Assembly (NCBI GenBank): GCA_008638375.1
Contig: CM018031.1
Coordinates: forward strand, 13,880,062 to 13,944,061
DNA from: Nyssa sinensis
Lineage: Eukaryota > Streptophyta > Magnoliopsida > Cornales > Nyssaceae
Length of the DNA stretch: 64,000 nucleotides
Direction: 5' to 3'
The first letter of the stretch is position 1, and every line of letters starts with the position of its first letter. The notes beneath the pieces are model-generated. The model did no database searches. It saw nothing but the letters and a program-made list of their open reading frames with translations, and was not told the DNA's origin. This document shows, one piece after another, positions 22,830 to 34,010 of this stretch. Made by a program: the position numbers and the translations under genes.

Positions 22830-23640
22830 GGTTTTCACTTAAATTCACACCCAGTGAAGACTATCTTCTTCTCTTCCCAGTTCCTAGCCTCCACAAAGTA
22901 AAATCTCTACTCAATTGCAACTTACTATCATGCCCCATTTTATTGCTGTTAGGCACACAACTTGATGGTGTTGCCTTCCTGGTTCCTAGCGAGAAATAAT
23001 GATGTTCAGTAGCTCTCTCACCTTATAACTTCTCCTTCCTAGCACCTAATCAAGGGTGGCCATTGTACACATTCGCCCATGTCAAAGTCCACTATGTGAA
23101 TGTGAATTATCTGTGCATCTGCAGGCACAGTTTATAGTATTACCTCATCAGCCATGAAGAGTGAGCAAATCTCCCAAATGGGAATATCTGAGAAAAGACC
23201 CTGAATGTTGCCCCATATTTCTTGCTAGATTCTTGTCTCAGGTAATCTAAATACTTGTCCCGTGATCGAGTTAAGTATTACGCAAGATTCCTCCTCTAAT
23301 TGCCTCTATATCATGTCCAGAAGCTCTCTCTCCATTCTCCATGGACTCTCTGTAAGAATTGAGCAGATGGAGAATGCTTAATTGGTTATCAAGTTCCATA
23401 CCCTCCTCGGGACTTCAGTCGATGCCTCATTTGATATCATCATCGGACGTAGGTCACCTTTATATTCTTCAGTACAGACTGAAGGTAGCCCACTCTCACT
23501 TTCATCCACTTGCAAAGATCCTTAAACTCATCAATCAGTAGCTTTTCATTTGAAATTATACTGCAATCCTCCAAACTTAGCAAACACTGTTCCATTGCAG
23601 AGAGGGCTTTTGCACATCCTTAACATAAGCAGGGTATAAC
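22830..23640 (-). pseudogene. GRAS transcription-factor pseudogene (SCL/NSP2-like)
   Basis: Minus-strand fragments in the right order: GMELDNQLSILHLLNSYRES (about 23420-23360); YLRQESSKKYGATFRVF-like sequence running into FSQIFPFGRFAHSS (about 23250-23165); and the GRAS signature HIVDFDMGECVQWPPLI (about 23100-23049), corresponding to the VHIID motif. Stops and frame changes separate them, so no product is possible. The similarity runs out where the hAT right terminus begins at 22797, so the C-terminal half is missing. GRAS proteins are plant nuclear regulators; the SCL26/NSP2 branch fits best, but branch assignment is tentative. Confidence 0.82.
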
Positions 23641-23666
23641 TATGTGACTCAATATATTTATATATA

Positions 23667-23699
<33 letters not shown>

Positions 23700-25424
23700 A
23701 TGTGGTACTGAAGAAGAAACTTCAGAGGATTCCTCAGCTATGGAGACTAATGGAGAAGAAACTTCAAAGTTACGTAGCCACATCATTATCCATATTCGGA
23801 GAATATATATAGTACTCCAACTTCATCAATAGAGCAATATATCCTTGGTGTTGAAGTATGGGCACAAGGACTGAAGAATTAGAGGCTGCATAATTTTTTA
23901 TTGGAAAATCTGGAGAGAGAAAAGATACCATTACCGAAGGGTGGAAAGAGAGAGAATACATAACGTCGACATGTTTTTGATATGGGTTCTTAGCAAGCTT
24001 GCATACCCAAAAAGCTTATTAGAATAAATAATGGTTAAAGCTAAAATCCCAACAGCTGAGCTGACATGAAATGCTCTCCCAATCAGGATATGGTGGAGTT
24101 CTTGAATGCTTAAATCATTAACTGAAAGTTTTCAGTAACAAGATTGATGTTTTGATGCTTCCTGTATCAATATGTTATTGCTATAGAACTTGGGGTTCTA
24201 CTTTACAGGGTTGGTGAGTAATGGCAAAGTTGTGCTTATCATCGTCAAGTTGGCTTCACCTCAGACAATTGGGATCAGAAGCAATTCGTCCAGTTGTACA
24301 AACTGGATAAAGTATGGACCATTAGTCCTTCAGCAGGCCTATTGTTAGGCCCTAACTAGGTTGGCTTTGGTATCATGGGACCCTAAAGGAGGCTCACTGG
24401 GTAGTTAATGGTGGACCTGGGCTCAGTGATATTTTGTATATATGCAAAACTAGATCTTGGAGGCATCATCATATTTAATTTGGGGGTTAAAAAGATTGAT
24501 ACTGCATGGATTCAAAGAGCAGCAAAAAGTGCACTTGTTTGGATGCTCAGAAATCCAGTCCTTGAGATGGAGAAATTTTATCATGAATTCAGACGGGCAT
24601 AGCTTTAACACGATTGGCACAAAGTTTGTACACATTTTTGAGAGCTAGGAGTGGAAAAAAGAAAACCAAGAACCATAAATTCGAATCAACCTAACGTTGG
24701 TTTCAAAGAAGGTTCAGGTTGTATTGGTTTTAGAACTTGTTATTTTTTATTAATTTCGATTTAAAATTTGAATAAACTGACTCAAGTCTAGAACTGAATT
24801 TTTTATAAATAAAAATAAAAACTGAGTATTATATATATATATATATATATGTGTTATATATAACACACCTATATATATATATATCATATTAGTATTTTAT
24901 ATATATATATATATATATATGCCTAATTGTTCAGGATTAAAGTACAGTTGCGGAGATCAATCTGGTAGCATCGATTTATATAATCTGCTAGTTGAAAGTG
25001 AAACCTCTTGGCCTATACAATGATCATCAACTTTTTAGCAAGGTATTGATGTTGAAGGTAATGCCTTATCATGAGTTGAATTTGGGTTAAATAATTTATT
25101 AGGAACCTGTGAGAAGGAAGCAGAAAGCTCAACACCTGTGAAGAAAAAACTATTGTGTTTTACACGTGTTCGTTGGCCTTTGTATGGGAATATCACATTC
25201 TATAGATAAAGGACCCTACTTGAATATTTTCGGGCCGGGTCTGTTAGAGGAATGGTTCTGATTCCAGTTTTTTTCCCTAAAATTGTTTAAAATTAAGTAC
25301 TACGTTCCAATTTTACTCAAACTCAACCTATGTACACTCCTGTAAGATAATGGAGATGCCACGTTTAGCTTATGTCAGTTGCTTTGTTATTTTAACTAGG
25401 GGAGAGCATTTCAATGTTTATGTT
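23641..25424. other. Intergenic between GRAS pseudogene and copia element
   Basis: Contains (TA)n plus (GTAT)n microsatellites at about 23655-23702 and (AT)n tracts at about 24828-24852, 24873-24886 and 24900-24920. Moderate GC and small open frames (for example 24408-24602) suggest decayed gene or transposon sequence, but I recognise no family. Confidence 0.45.
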
Positions 25425-25429
25425 AAGCT

Positions 25430-25656
25430 TGTTAGATGTAACACTATAGAGCACAACATTGGTATATAATTAGGGTTAATGTATAGGATATAGGTTAGGG
25501 TATAATCTTAACATATTCCTCCTTCCTTTCTTAGCCTTGTATAGCTCCCCAGCTCTCCTATATAAATAGCTCTTTTTCACCATTGTAATACACACAACAT
25601 ATATATATATATATATACATATATTCAATATATATACATGCTTCTTCTCTTTCAAA
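25430..25656 (+). repeat. 5' LTR of copia element
   Basis: Begins TGTTAGATGTAACACTATAG and ends TCTTTCAAA; the 3' LTR ends TCTTTCACA. Contains TATAAATAG at about 25560 as a likely TATA box and a TA-rich microsatellite at 25600-25618. Confidence 0.9.
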
Positions 25657-25669
25657 TGGTATCAGAGCT
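25657..25669 (+). promoter_or_regulatory. Primer-binding site (initiator Met-tRNA)
   Basis: TGGTATCAGAGCT lies directly after the 5' LTR. It is complementary to the 3' end of plant initiator tRNA-Met, as in most copia elements. Confidence 0.92.
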
Positions 25670-25860
25670 ATGCCGCCCTCATTGTGAGCAGTGCTCCTCT
25701 TCCAATTGCCGCCATCATTCCACCACTATTTCTCTCCTCCATCACCAAAAGGGAATCTGTCCGCCCTCCTATTCCCACCAAACATATCAATTTTCCCACA
25801 GAAACCACCCTTGAAGAATAACTTACCCAAATCACGAAACCAAAACCTTAAAAACCCTCA

Positions 25861-26090
25861 CACGTGCCCTCACGTGCCTCCAGAAGTCAATTCCCAGCCT
25901 ACTCACGCTCCCACGCGCCTCACGCGCTCCTATGCGCCTGCTTGCTGGATTCTTGCCACGTCAACTCCTCAAGCCACGTTAGTGACACGTCACAATCGCT
26001 GGGCCCACCACCTGCCACGTCATCTGTCACGTCAGCACTCCGGTCCCACCATCTATCACGTCACATTGCCACGTGTTGCCACGTCAGCCT
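25861..26090 (+). promoter_or_regulatory. Cluster of ACGT-core motifs in the copia leader
   Basis: Ten ACGT cores lie in about 230 bp, most in the contexts CCACGTCA, TCACGTCA or CACGTG. These are the core sites bound by plant bZIP factors (G-box and C-box types). The cluster sits between the primer-binding site and gag, in a leader richer in GC than its surroundings. Regulatory use is inferred. Confidence 0.5.
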
Positions 26091-26275
26091 TAGAGTTCAC
26101 TACCAGTTCACGCCTGAACCGGTTTACTGTGCCTCCTCTTCACACAACCGATTCAACTCTTTTTTGATCGGTTTCTAGCTAATTTGGACCTTCTGAATTC
26201 ATTTTTGGGCTCTATTTTGATCAATTTGGTTCGTACAACCCTCTATTGTGACCTTTTACCCTATTTTTCATAGCT

Positions 26276-27290
26276 ATGGACCATTCTGATGCCTCCCAAC
26301 CCATCATCGTCACTCTGGATGGTTCAAATTACATTCCTTAGGCACAAGCCATGTTCAGTTTTCTTCAAGGACGCAAGTTGTGATGCTACATCATTGGCAA
26401 TATCACTGAACCTCAGCAAGACAAAGAAGAGGTAGCTGAAAAATTTCTCGAACGACTTGAAAACTAGGATAGAAAAAATCATCAAATCATTATGTGGTTT
26501 CGCAATACCACCGTATCTTCTATCAACCTCCAGTTTGGTCATTTTTCATCTGCCAAATCAGTTTGGGATTTCTTAGCAGCTCGTTACACCACTGTTGGTC
26601 ATGCTCATCAATATCAACTTCTCAGCTCCCTTCATCATACACGACAAGAATCCGGCCAATCTATTAATGATTTCCTGTCCCAAATGTACGCCCTTTGGGA
26701 TCAATTGACACCATCAGAACCCACATGGCACTGCACTTTCAATGCTGAGCAATTTGCTTCCTACCGTGTTCAACAATGCTTGATTTCATTTTCCTATGGC
26801 TCTTAATCACCACTTTGAGCTGATTTGAGCGTCCTTTCTTCTCCGCAATCCTCTTCCCACTCTCGAGCAAGCCATCTCTGAATTGCTCTACGAAGAAACT
26901 CGTCTTGGTCTCCTCAAGCCCTTTTCAACTGACGCTGCACTTGCTGTCTTCAAGCCCCCTTCACACAAGAGTAGTTCATCTTCTCAAAAATTTTGCAAGT
27001 ATTGTCATCTCTCTGGCCATGTTCTCCTCGACTGCCCTACCAGAGTATGCTGATTCTACTAGAAACTGGGACCTAGACACTATCAGAATGACTGCCACAA
27101 AAATCCAAAGCGTTAGTCCCGCGGCAACTGGCCCAAGGGTCGACCTGGTAACCCATCCAAACTAGGGTCTGCTTCTTCTTCTCTCGCTACTGTTGCCAAA
27201 GGATCTACTCTATCTGAGTCTTCTTCTTCATCCTTCTCTGTTGCCGATCTTGAAACAATCCTCAAATAGGTTCTTGCACCTTCACCATCC
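26276..27290 (+). pseudogene. copia gag (broken)
   Basis: Starts MDHSDASQPIIVTLDGSNY. It continues through the copia gag core (AKSVWDFLAARY, INDFLSQMYALWDQL) to a CCHC zinc knuckle, CKYCHLSGHVLLDC, at about 26994-27035. In-frame stops at 26339, 26381 and 26465 replace conserved Trp codons (TGG to TAG or TGA). Another at 26826 replaces Arg, and one at 27267 probably replaces Gln. Gag would form the virus-like particle; this copy cannot. Confidence 0.9.
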
Positions 27291-27296
27291 ACTGCT

Positions 27297-28480
27297 ATGT
27301 TTGCCATTTCTAGTAAGTACTCTTGGTATTTTGATTCTGCATGCAGCAATCATATGACCTCCAACCCTAGTATTTTCACTCTACAACTCCTGGTTCCCAT
27401 ATTCCCAAAATTCGCACTACAGATAGCTCACAGATGTCTGTTAGTCATATTGGTGAGGTCTCCACATCCCATACATTCCTTCCTAGCACCTATCTTATAC
27501 CCAATCTCACCCTCAATCTTATATATGTTGGTCAATTATGTGATCTTGGACTCAATGTTCTTTTCTCTTCTTCTGGTTGTTGTGTGCAGGATCCACAAAC
27601 AGGGAAGACCATTGGGATAAGCCGTAAGGTTGGACGCTTGTTTGAGCTTATCTATCTCCGTATTCCCTCTCAGCTCACTTCTCCACTTTCCTCTACAACC
27701 TCTGTCTCCACGGTTTTTCCTACCACACTTTGGCACTCCCGATTAGGTCATGTCTCTTCTAGTCGTCTATAAACTTTAATTTCTAGTGGATTGTTAGGAT
27801 TTGTCAAAAATGAAAACATTGATTGTCTTTCTTGTCAGCTTGCTAAATAACCTACTTTGCCATTTAATACAAGTGATTCTGTTTTTGCTGCTCCTTTTGA
27901 TCCAATTCACTCTGATATTTGGGGATTTTCTCCTTATTCTACCATGGGAGGATCCATATACTTTGTCATTTTTATTGATAATTATTCTCATTTTACTTGG
28001 ATTTTTCTCATGAAAAATCGCTCTGAGTTACCTCAAATCTACTTTGACTTTGCTCGCATGATAAAGACTCAGTTTTCTTGTTCTATCAAAGTCTTCTGCT
28101 CCGACAATGCCATGGAATATAAAGATTCTGATTTCTTACATACTCTTCGTCAGCATGGTATTCTTCCTCATCGTTCTTACCCTGGCACTTCTCAACAAAA
28201 TGGTCGTGTTGAACGCAAACACCAACATATTCTGGACATTGTTCGGGTACTTCTTATCTCTGTTTCATGCCCTGAACGTTTTTGGGGAGAAGTTACTCTT
28301 ACTGCCGTTTATACTATCAACCGTCTCCCCTCCTCTATCATCCATAATCAATCTCCATATGAACGCTTTTATGGTGTTTCTTCTGACTATAGTCTTCTTC
28401 GTATTTTTGGTTGTGCCTGTTTTGTTCTACTTCAACCCTTTGAGCGCTTTAAGTTGGAACCCTGAGCTCGTTTTTGTTGT
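27297..28480 (+). pseudogene. copia protease and integrase (broken)
   Basis: Protease: WYFDSACSNHMT at about 27323 carries the DS(A/G) catalytic motif. Integrase: LWHSRLGH with CLSC downstream gives the HHCC zinc site; the core has SDIWG, CSDNAMEY and VERKH, so the D-D-E triad is still readable. Stops at 27770 and 27848 fall where Gln codons (CAA) would be expected, and one at 28463 where Arg (CGA) would be expected. A frameshift separates protease from the integrase zinc domain. Confidence 0.9.
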
Positions 28481-28899
28481 TTCTTGGGTTATGGCATTGA
28501 ATATAAATGCTACAAATGTTGGGATCCCTATTCCAAGAAACTTCGCATTTCTCGTCATGTTGTCTTTTGGGAACACAAGATATTCTCCTCTATCTCTCCC
28601 TTTCACGTATCCTCCCCGCCAATGTCTTTATTCTTTACTGATTCCTCTATTGATTTATTTCCTAATGAGCCCTCTGAGCTTCTACTTGTAGGTTCTCTTA
28701 AGACATCTACTCTATCTGATGATCCTGCCATTCCAACTGACTCATCACCCATTGACATTAATCCACCAGCCATTGCCACTAGTTCACCTGCCTCCAGCTC
28801 ATCTTTTGATATCTCCACTACGGGTCCTCCACCTCGTCATTCCATCCAGGTAAGGGAACCACCTACTCGTCTCCATGACTATTATTTTTTTTTTCTACC

Positions 28900-30398
28900 A
28901 TTCTTTCCTATCATGAGCCTCAATCTTATCGTGAGGCCAGTTCTAACCCTCTTTGGCAGCAAGCAATGATAAAAGAATTGCAGGCACTCGAGAAAACACA
29001 TATTTGGGACCTTATTGATCTATCTCCTAACAAAAAGGCTATGGGTTGCAAGTGGTTTACAAAATTAAAACTCACTCCGATGGTTCTATTGACAGATACA
29101 AGGCTCGTCTTGTGGCCAAAGGCTTTACCCAAGAATATGGAATTGACTATGAAAAGACCTTTACCCCTGTTGCCCGTCTCACTTCTGTACGCAGTTTACT
29201 CACAGTTGCTGTTGTTCGCAAATGGGATTTATTTCAAATGAATGTGAAAAATGCCTTCTTAAATGGTGACCTTCAAGAAGACGTCTTTATGGAACCCCCT
29301 TCTGGATACAACCATCCTCCTCGCAAAGTTTACAAGCTTCATCGTGTTCTCTATGGACTTAAGTAAGCTCCCCGTGCTTGGTTTGCCAAGTTTAGCTCTA
29401 TTATTAGAGATTTTGGTTTCACTTCCAGTTCTCATGATTCTGCCCTCTTTCTCCGCAAGTCTGCTCATGGGTCTATCCTCTTACTTCGTTATGTTAATGA
29501 CATGATCATCACTGGCGATGATCTTACTGGCATTACCGATTTAAAACAGTTTCTTAATCAACATTTTGAAATGAATGACCTTGGACCTCTCAGTTATTTT
29601 CTCGGCCTTGAGATTTCTTTTGATTCTGACGGTTATTATCTCTCTCAAGCAAAATATGCTTCAGATTTACTTGCTCGTGCCGGGCTCATTGATAATAAAA
29701 TTGCTCCTACCCCTCTAGAGCCCAATACTCGCCTCACCCCATTGAATGGTGTCTCGCTCACCGATCTCACTTTATATCGCCAGCTGGTTGGGAGTCTTGT
29801 CTATCTTATTGTTACTCAACCTAACATTGCTCATGCTGTTCATGTTGTGAGTCAGTTCTTGTCTGCTCCTCGCTCCACTCATCATGCAGCCATCCTTCGT
29901 ATTCTTCACTATGTTAAGGGAACGGTGTTCCATGGCCTTCACTTTTCTGCTCATTTATCCCTTGATTTACGTGCCTACTCTGATGCTGATTGGGTAGGGG
30001 ATCCCACTGATCTTCATTCTACCACTGGTTTCTATTTCTTTCTTGGTTCTTTTCTCATCTCCTAGCATAGCAAGAAGCAGATTGTCATTGCCAGATCAAG
30101 CACTGAAGCGTAATATCGTGCTCTTGCAGATGCCACTCAGGAGTTTCTTTGGCTTCGTTGGTTACTTGCAAACATGGATGTGCCTCACACCTCTGCTACC
30201 ACCCTTCATTGTGACAATCAAAGTGCTATCCAAATTGCTCACAATAATGTCTTTCATGAGCGTACCAAGCATATCGAGATTGATTGTCACTTTATTCGGC
30301 AACATATTCTCTGTGGCACTGTTCGTCTTCTTCCGATCTCTTCTACTGGTCAAGTCGCTGATATTTTGACCAAAGCTCATCCTCCTGGGCGTCTTTAA
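28900..30398 (+). pseudogene. copia reverse transcriptase and RNase H (broken)
   Basis: RT starts near LWQQAMIKELQALEKTHIWD, shifts frame at about 29045, then continues RYKARLVAKGFTQ and FQMNVKNAFLNGDLQEDV. The active-site box reads YVNDM instead of the usual YVDDM, so the first catalytic Asp is lost. Later blocks are FEMNDLGPLSYFLGLEI and AYSDADWVGDP. RNase H includes LHCDNQSAIQIAHN and FHERTKHIEIDCHFI, and the reading ends at VADILTKAHPPGRL. Stops at 29364 (Gln), 30063 (Trp) and 30111 (Glu) interrupt it. Confidence 0.92.
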
Positions 30399-30439
30399 GA
30401 TTTAGTTTCCAAACTCAAGTTGATTTTTGTTCTACCATC

Positions 30440-30456
30440 GTGAGTTTGATGGGCGA
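30440..30456 (+). promoter_or_regulatory. Polypurine tract of copia element
   Basis: GTGAGTTTGATGGGCGA immediately precedes the 3' LTR. Copia elements usually have GAGTTTGAGGGGGAG-like sequence here; this one carries a few changes. Confidence 0.75.
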
Positions 30457-30654
30457 TGTTAGATTATTAGATGTAACACTATAGACCATAACATTGGTAT
30501 ATAATTAGGGTTAATGTATAAGGTATAGGTTAAGGTATAATCTCAGCATATTTTTTCTTTCTTTCTTGTCTTTACCTTACATAACATTCTAGTTATCTTG
30601 TATAGCTCTCCAATATATATATTCAACATATATACATCCTCCAACTCTTTCACA
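30457..30654 (+). repeat. 3' LTR of copia element
   Basis: Begins TGTTAGATTATTAGATGTAA, with a short local duplication relative to the 5' LTR, and ends TCTTTCACA. It lacks part of the middle and the long TA run of the 5' LTR. AAGCT follows. Confidence 0.88.
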
Positions 30655-30659
30655 AAGCT

Positions 30660-31276
30660 AATGTCAAGTGATATCATTTTACCTCACTAAAATGACTTTT
30701 TTTTATATAAATATTTCGGTGTATGTTTTTTCTCTATTGCCAAGGGCTCAATCCTTTTGTGATGGAAATAGACCGTCAAAGGCTGCTTGCAAGATAATTT
30801 TGTCTTTTTGTGTAGTGACTGATCAAATGACTAGTGATAGCTAGTGAGGATGTTAACACTTGATACTTATTTATCATTTGCTAACATCTACGTTGGAGTA
30901 CAAATTATATACTATTTGATGACATCTGACACTAGCATGTTATAAAATCCGTTGATTGCGGATGTTTTAAGAAAAAAAATAATAATAACTCATTTGAAAG
31001 GTCTCGCATTAATATTATTCTTAAATTTAAACTTTATACGGAACATCATATTCAAATCTAAAATCTAAAATATCTATTATAATGAATCAAACATGACATT
31101 ACTACTGTCACAAACCAAAACTTAGATACAAATTTAGTTAGGTGACACCTAGGCAGAAAAACAATTTTCTTTTTGTCAAGAGCTGGTTACCATTTGAAAG
31201 AATCTCCGTAGTTCTGAAAGCAAAATTCAAAGCAGATTTCCTTTTGCGAGAAAGCTTCCAGATGCTCACCAAAAGA
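30660..31276. other. Intergenic, no gene seen
   Basis: AT-rich sequence between the copia element and a LINE fragment; nothing recognised. Confidence 0.4.
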
Positions 31277-32330
31277 TGACTTTTTTTTATCGGTAAATGT
31301 AAGTATATATTAACAAAGGCTCCGGAGGGGCGAACCCATGTACCAAAGAAAAAGCAGCTAGCTGCATAAAATAAAACTTAATATCTCACAAAAATCAATA
31401 AAATTGTTCCAAGTACAAAGGATATTTTTCCTTTTATCCACAACAAAAAGAAAGAGAAGTTTTAAAAAATTATCATTTTAAGTGCCGTGTAGAAAGCTCC
31501 ACTCCTTCAAAGAAAGGTCATTCAATATCTTTCTTTCCACAAGCACCACATACTGCCAGATGAGGTCATATTCCATGCTATTCTGAACTCTTTTCCCCGC
31601 TAACACCTCTTTGATTGATGTCGGCACCACCCAATTGATGCCAAATAGAGAAAGTATCATGCTCCACACTTATCTAGCCACCTTACAATGGATGACTCTT
31701 CCGCTTCTTTGCACCTGCAGCATCTGTTCGAAACAAAAAACCCCTACGGTCACATGAGATAATTATTCATTGCCAAGGTTGTCCACTGTATTGCTTCCCA
31801 TTCAGCTGCCCCCCCCCCCCAAAAATAAAAAAGGTAACCTGATCTCCAAATTATCTTCCATGCAAAGTTTACCCCCATTTCTCCCTTCCAGCTTCTTATA
31901 GTAGGACTGGACAATGAGTTTTTTTGCTGCATTGCCCAAATCAACCCATCCCTCCACTCCCTTCCCCCCCCCCCCCCCCCCCCCCCCCTTATCCCAACCC
32001 TCCCCAATGAAGTCAAAAGATTCTCCACTTCTCCCACCTCCCAATCAAACAGATTTCATTTCGCCACTGCAGCTTTCTTGTTTGTAGCAATGGAGAATAA
32101 GTTAGGAAACCTCTCCCTAAGACACCCCTCCCCGCACCAAAGATCCTTCCAAAAATTGTTTGGCATCCCATCCCCAACTTCAAGAAAAATAGCTTTATAA
32201 TTTAAAAATGTGATTAGCCTTATTGGATTGACCTCATGAGCTAATTTGCCAGCAACATGGTTTTTGACAATTACTTTTATAGGAAAGCAATGAAGCAGGG
32301 CTAAATAGAGCATTCCCAATTTAACATTTT
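31277..32330 (-). mobile_element. LINE retrotransposon 3' fragment (RT C-terminus and zinc-binding domain)
   Basis: Minus-strand fragments match the C-terminal part of plant L1-type LINEs. The first is an FLEVGDGMPNNFWKDLWCGE and RERFPNLFSIATNK block (32200-32080). Next is GGGNFAWKIIW-like sequence around 31870, and last WSMILSLFGINWVVPTSIKE (31665-31605), typical of the zf-RVT region. Frames shift between blocks. The 3' end is a poly(T) run at 31279-31287 on the plus strand, the complement of a poly(A) tail, preceded in transcript sense by ACCGATA. Two long poly(C) tracts interrupt it. The element is 5'-truncated and dead. Confidence 0.85.
31964..31988. repeat. Poly(C) tract of 25 bases
   Basis: Twenty-five consecutive C within the LINE fragment; a second run of 12 C is at 31809-31820. 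Such runs are rare in this AT-rich window and are prone to length error. Confidence 0.9.
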
Positions 32331-32464
32331 GCTGACACTAAATCTAAATTTAAGCAGAGAGATATAACACATTAAGGAATTACAAGAATTTTGTGTTTGC
32401 CTCCGAGTGTTGCTTTCTTAATTCTTATAGTGATTTAATAAAATTCTTACACTTTCTTAAAATA

Positions 32465-32504
<40 letters not shown>

Positions 32505-32940
32505 GTATATAAATACACAGACACACAGAGACACACATATATATATATATAGGTATATAAGTTGTAGCCGGATCAAAATTAGTAAAAGAAATCGAATGAG
32601 GAATTTAACAGCCAAGAGATTTGACAAATGTCAGGTAGATTTTTCATTGAAAACACCACCACCTTAGAAAAAGCTGTAGAGCATTTTATGGGAGAGCCCT
32701 CCACTCCATTCCCACATGTAACAACTTTACAAGACAGAAAATGGGAACATGGTTAACAGATTTGGGCAGCAATCACATGGGTGCATGTGCATATTGCTTT
32801 CCCTGTCTCCTGATTCTAGCAAATATAGTCACAAAAGCTACAAAACTGAAGAAAAGGGAGACTGTAAAATTTCCTTTTTTTTTCTTTTTTTAGAAAAATC
32901 TCAAACCTTTCTCTCTATTCTTTTAATCTAATAATCGGAC
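32331..32940. other. Intergenic and 3' flank of the glutaredoxin-like gene
   Basis: (CT)n and (TA)n microsatellites at 32464-32505 and 32535-32552. The part next to 32940 is probably the 3' UTR of the minus-strand gene. No other gene seen. Confidence 0.5.
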
Positions 32941-32943
32941 GGA

Positions 32944-33720
32944 TCAAATTGGCGCAAAAGAACATGAAAGGCACCTGATCAGACCGTTCTCGTTGCACGC
33001 CGTACAGCTCCTGAACCCACCCTTCTCTGAATAGCATTTGTGGCTTCCGTTACACTCGTCGCAGACGCTAAATCTGCACCCACCGCAGACCTCGCATGCG
33101 CCAGGCTCAGCCGCCGGCAACCTCTCGATAAATTTCTTGAGCTCGCCGGCCTCATGGAGCTGCCTAATTTCTTCGGCCCCGCCAATATACCGTCCACCGA
33201 TGAAAACTCTAGGCAGGGTCACCTTGGCCTGGTTTTCTTGACCTAATATTCTCTGTAGCTCACCCAGGAATGCAGAGTCCATCGACAGATCTCGCTCGTC
33301 GATCGTGACGCGGAAGCCCCGTAGTATCGATCGGACAACCCGGCAGTCCTCGAAGGTCGAACGGACCACGCGGAGACTCGTGAAGTAGACCACTATGCAC
33401 TTTTCGGCACCCGGGAGATAGATCGACGGCTCGGATTTTGCTACGTTATTTTCCGGAGATGACGGTGAGGTATTAGTCTCGGTGTGTGCATCATTGAGTG
33501 CGGGTTGGGCGGCGGGGCGGGTTGAGAAGGCGCGGAGTACTGAATTGACGACGCGGACGCGGTGGAAGAGGGAGGGTTTCCGGGAGGCGTGATTGTATTG
33601 TTGTTGTCGCCGGTCCGAATCGTCGGCGCAGAGGAGTTGAATGTCTTTGAAGGAGGAACAAGAGAAGTTCGGGGAGGTTCTATGAATCCGAGCCGTTGAT
33701 TTTGGCTGCGACCGCCACAT
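32944..33720 (-). CDS. Glutaredoxin-like protein with C-terminal CxxC repeats
   Basis: Single-exon gene of 258 residues. The ATG at 33720 is chosen because homologues begin MWR; no ATG lies upstream in frame (33735 is TTG). Residues 1-95 are low complexity with Ser/Arg-rich stretches. A glutaredoxin-fold domain spans about 100-205: [46 protein letters not shown] and [12 protein letters not shown]. The CPYC-type redox centre is absent (TSLRVVR), so oxidoreductase activity is doubtful. The C-terminus has four CxxC pairs (CEVC, CDEC, CTAC, CLSC) resembling a DnaJ-type zinc site. The plant family includes At5g39865 and At3g28850; its member THRUMIN1 bundles actin in chloroplast movement. The function here is unknown. 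It is GC-rich compared with its flanks and stands alone. Confidence 0.93.
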   Translation of the reverse strand: MWRSQPKSTARIHRTSPNFSCSSFKDIQLLCADDSDRRQQQYNHASRKPSLFHRVRVVNSVLRAFSTRPAAQPALNDAHTETNTSPSSPENNVAKSEPSIYLPGAEKCIVVYFTSLRVVRSTFEDCRVVRSILRGFRVTIDERDLSMDSAFLGELQRILGQENQAKVTLPRVFIGGRYIGGAEEIRQLHEAGELKKFIERLPAAEPGACEVCGGCRFSVCDECNGSHKCYSEKGGFRSCTACNENGLIRCLSCSFAPI

Positions 33721-34010
33721 GAGGTTAAAGATCAAGATTCAGACGATGAGGGGTGAGATTTTGGATTTGATTTGCTTGAAGGGAAGGTGTTTGTGGAATG
33801 AGGAGAAGCTGCAAAAGCGGGGGAGTTGCAGGGTTTGGTGTTGGTGGAAATGAAGGGTCAGCTTTTATTTCTTTCTTTCTTGAGAGGGGGGAAATGAAAT
33901 GGGGATGAAATTTTAGGAGAAAAGAAATGGGATTTCGGGGTGCGGGGAGGTGGGGGTGGGTGTGGGGGTGGGCATGGGGGCGGAGCGGGAAGGTTAGGCG
34001 GTTGGTTAGG
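33721..34010 (-). promoter_or_regulatory. 5' flank of the glutaredoxin-like gene with G-rich tract
   Basis: Upstream of the ATG. At 33937-33990 the plus strand has at least seven runs of three or more G within about 55 bp, separated by one to five bases: a strong potential G-quadruplex (i-motif on the gene's sense strand). Its position, about 220-270 bp before the ATG, places it in the 5' UTR or core promoter. Confidence 0.6.

Larger units (their letters stand above)
25430..30654 (+). mobile_element. Ty1/copia LTR retrotransposon, nearly full length, decayed
   Basis: Two LTRs (25430-25656 and 30457-30654) in direct orientation are flanked by AAGCT on both sides (25425-25429 and 30655-30659), a 5-bp target duplication. 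In order: primer-binding site, long leader, gag with a CCHC knuckle, protease, integrase, reverse transcriptase, RNase H and polypurine tract. Integrase before RT defines the copia superfamily. Many nonsense changes make it inactive. The LTRs differ by several substitutions and indels, so insertion is not recent. Confidence 0.95.

Noticed and set aside
25691..26167. 158-codon open frame in the copia leader
   Set aside because: No gag-like or other domain; it overlaps the ACGT-motif cluster and precedes the recognisable gag start at 26276.
31750..32044. Gly-rich open frames on the minus strand
   Set aside because: The Gly runs come from the poly(C) tracts in a dead LINE; flanking residues match LINE sequence in shifting frames.
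33721..33735. Longer start for the glutaredoxin-like protein at 33735
   Set aside because: The codon there is TTG; the ATG at 33720 matches the MWR start of the family.
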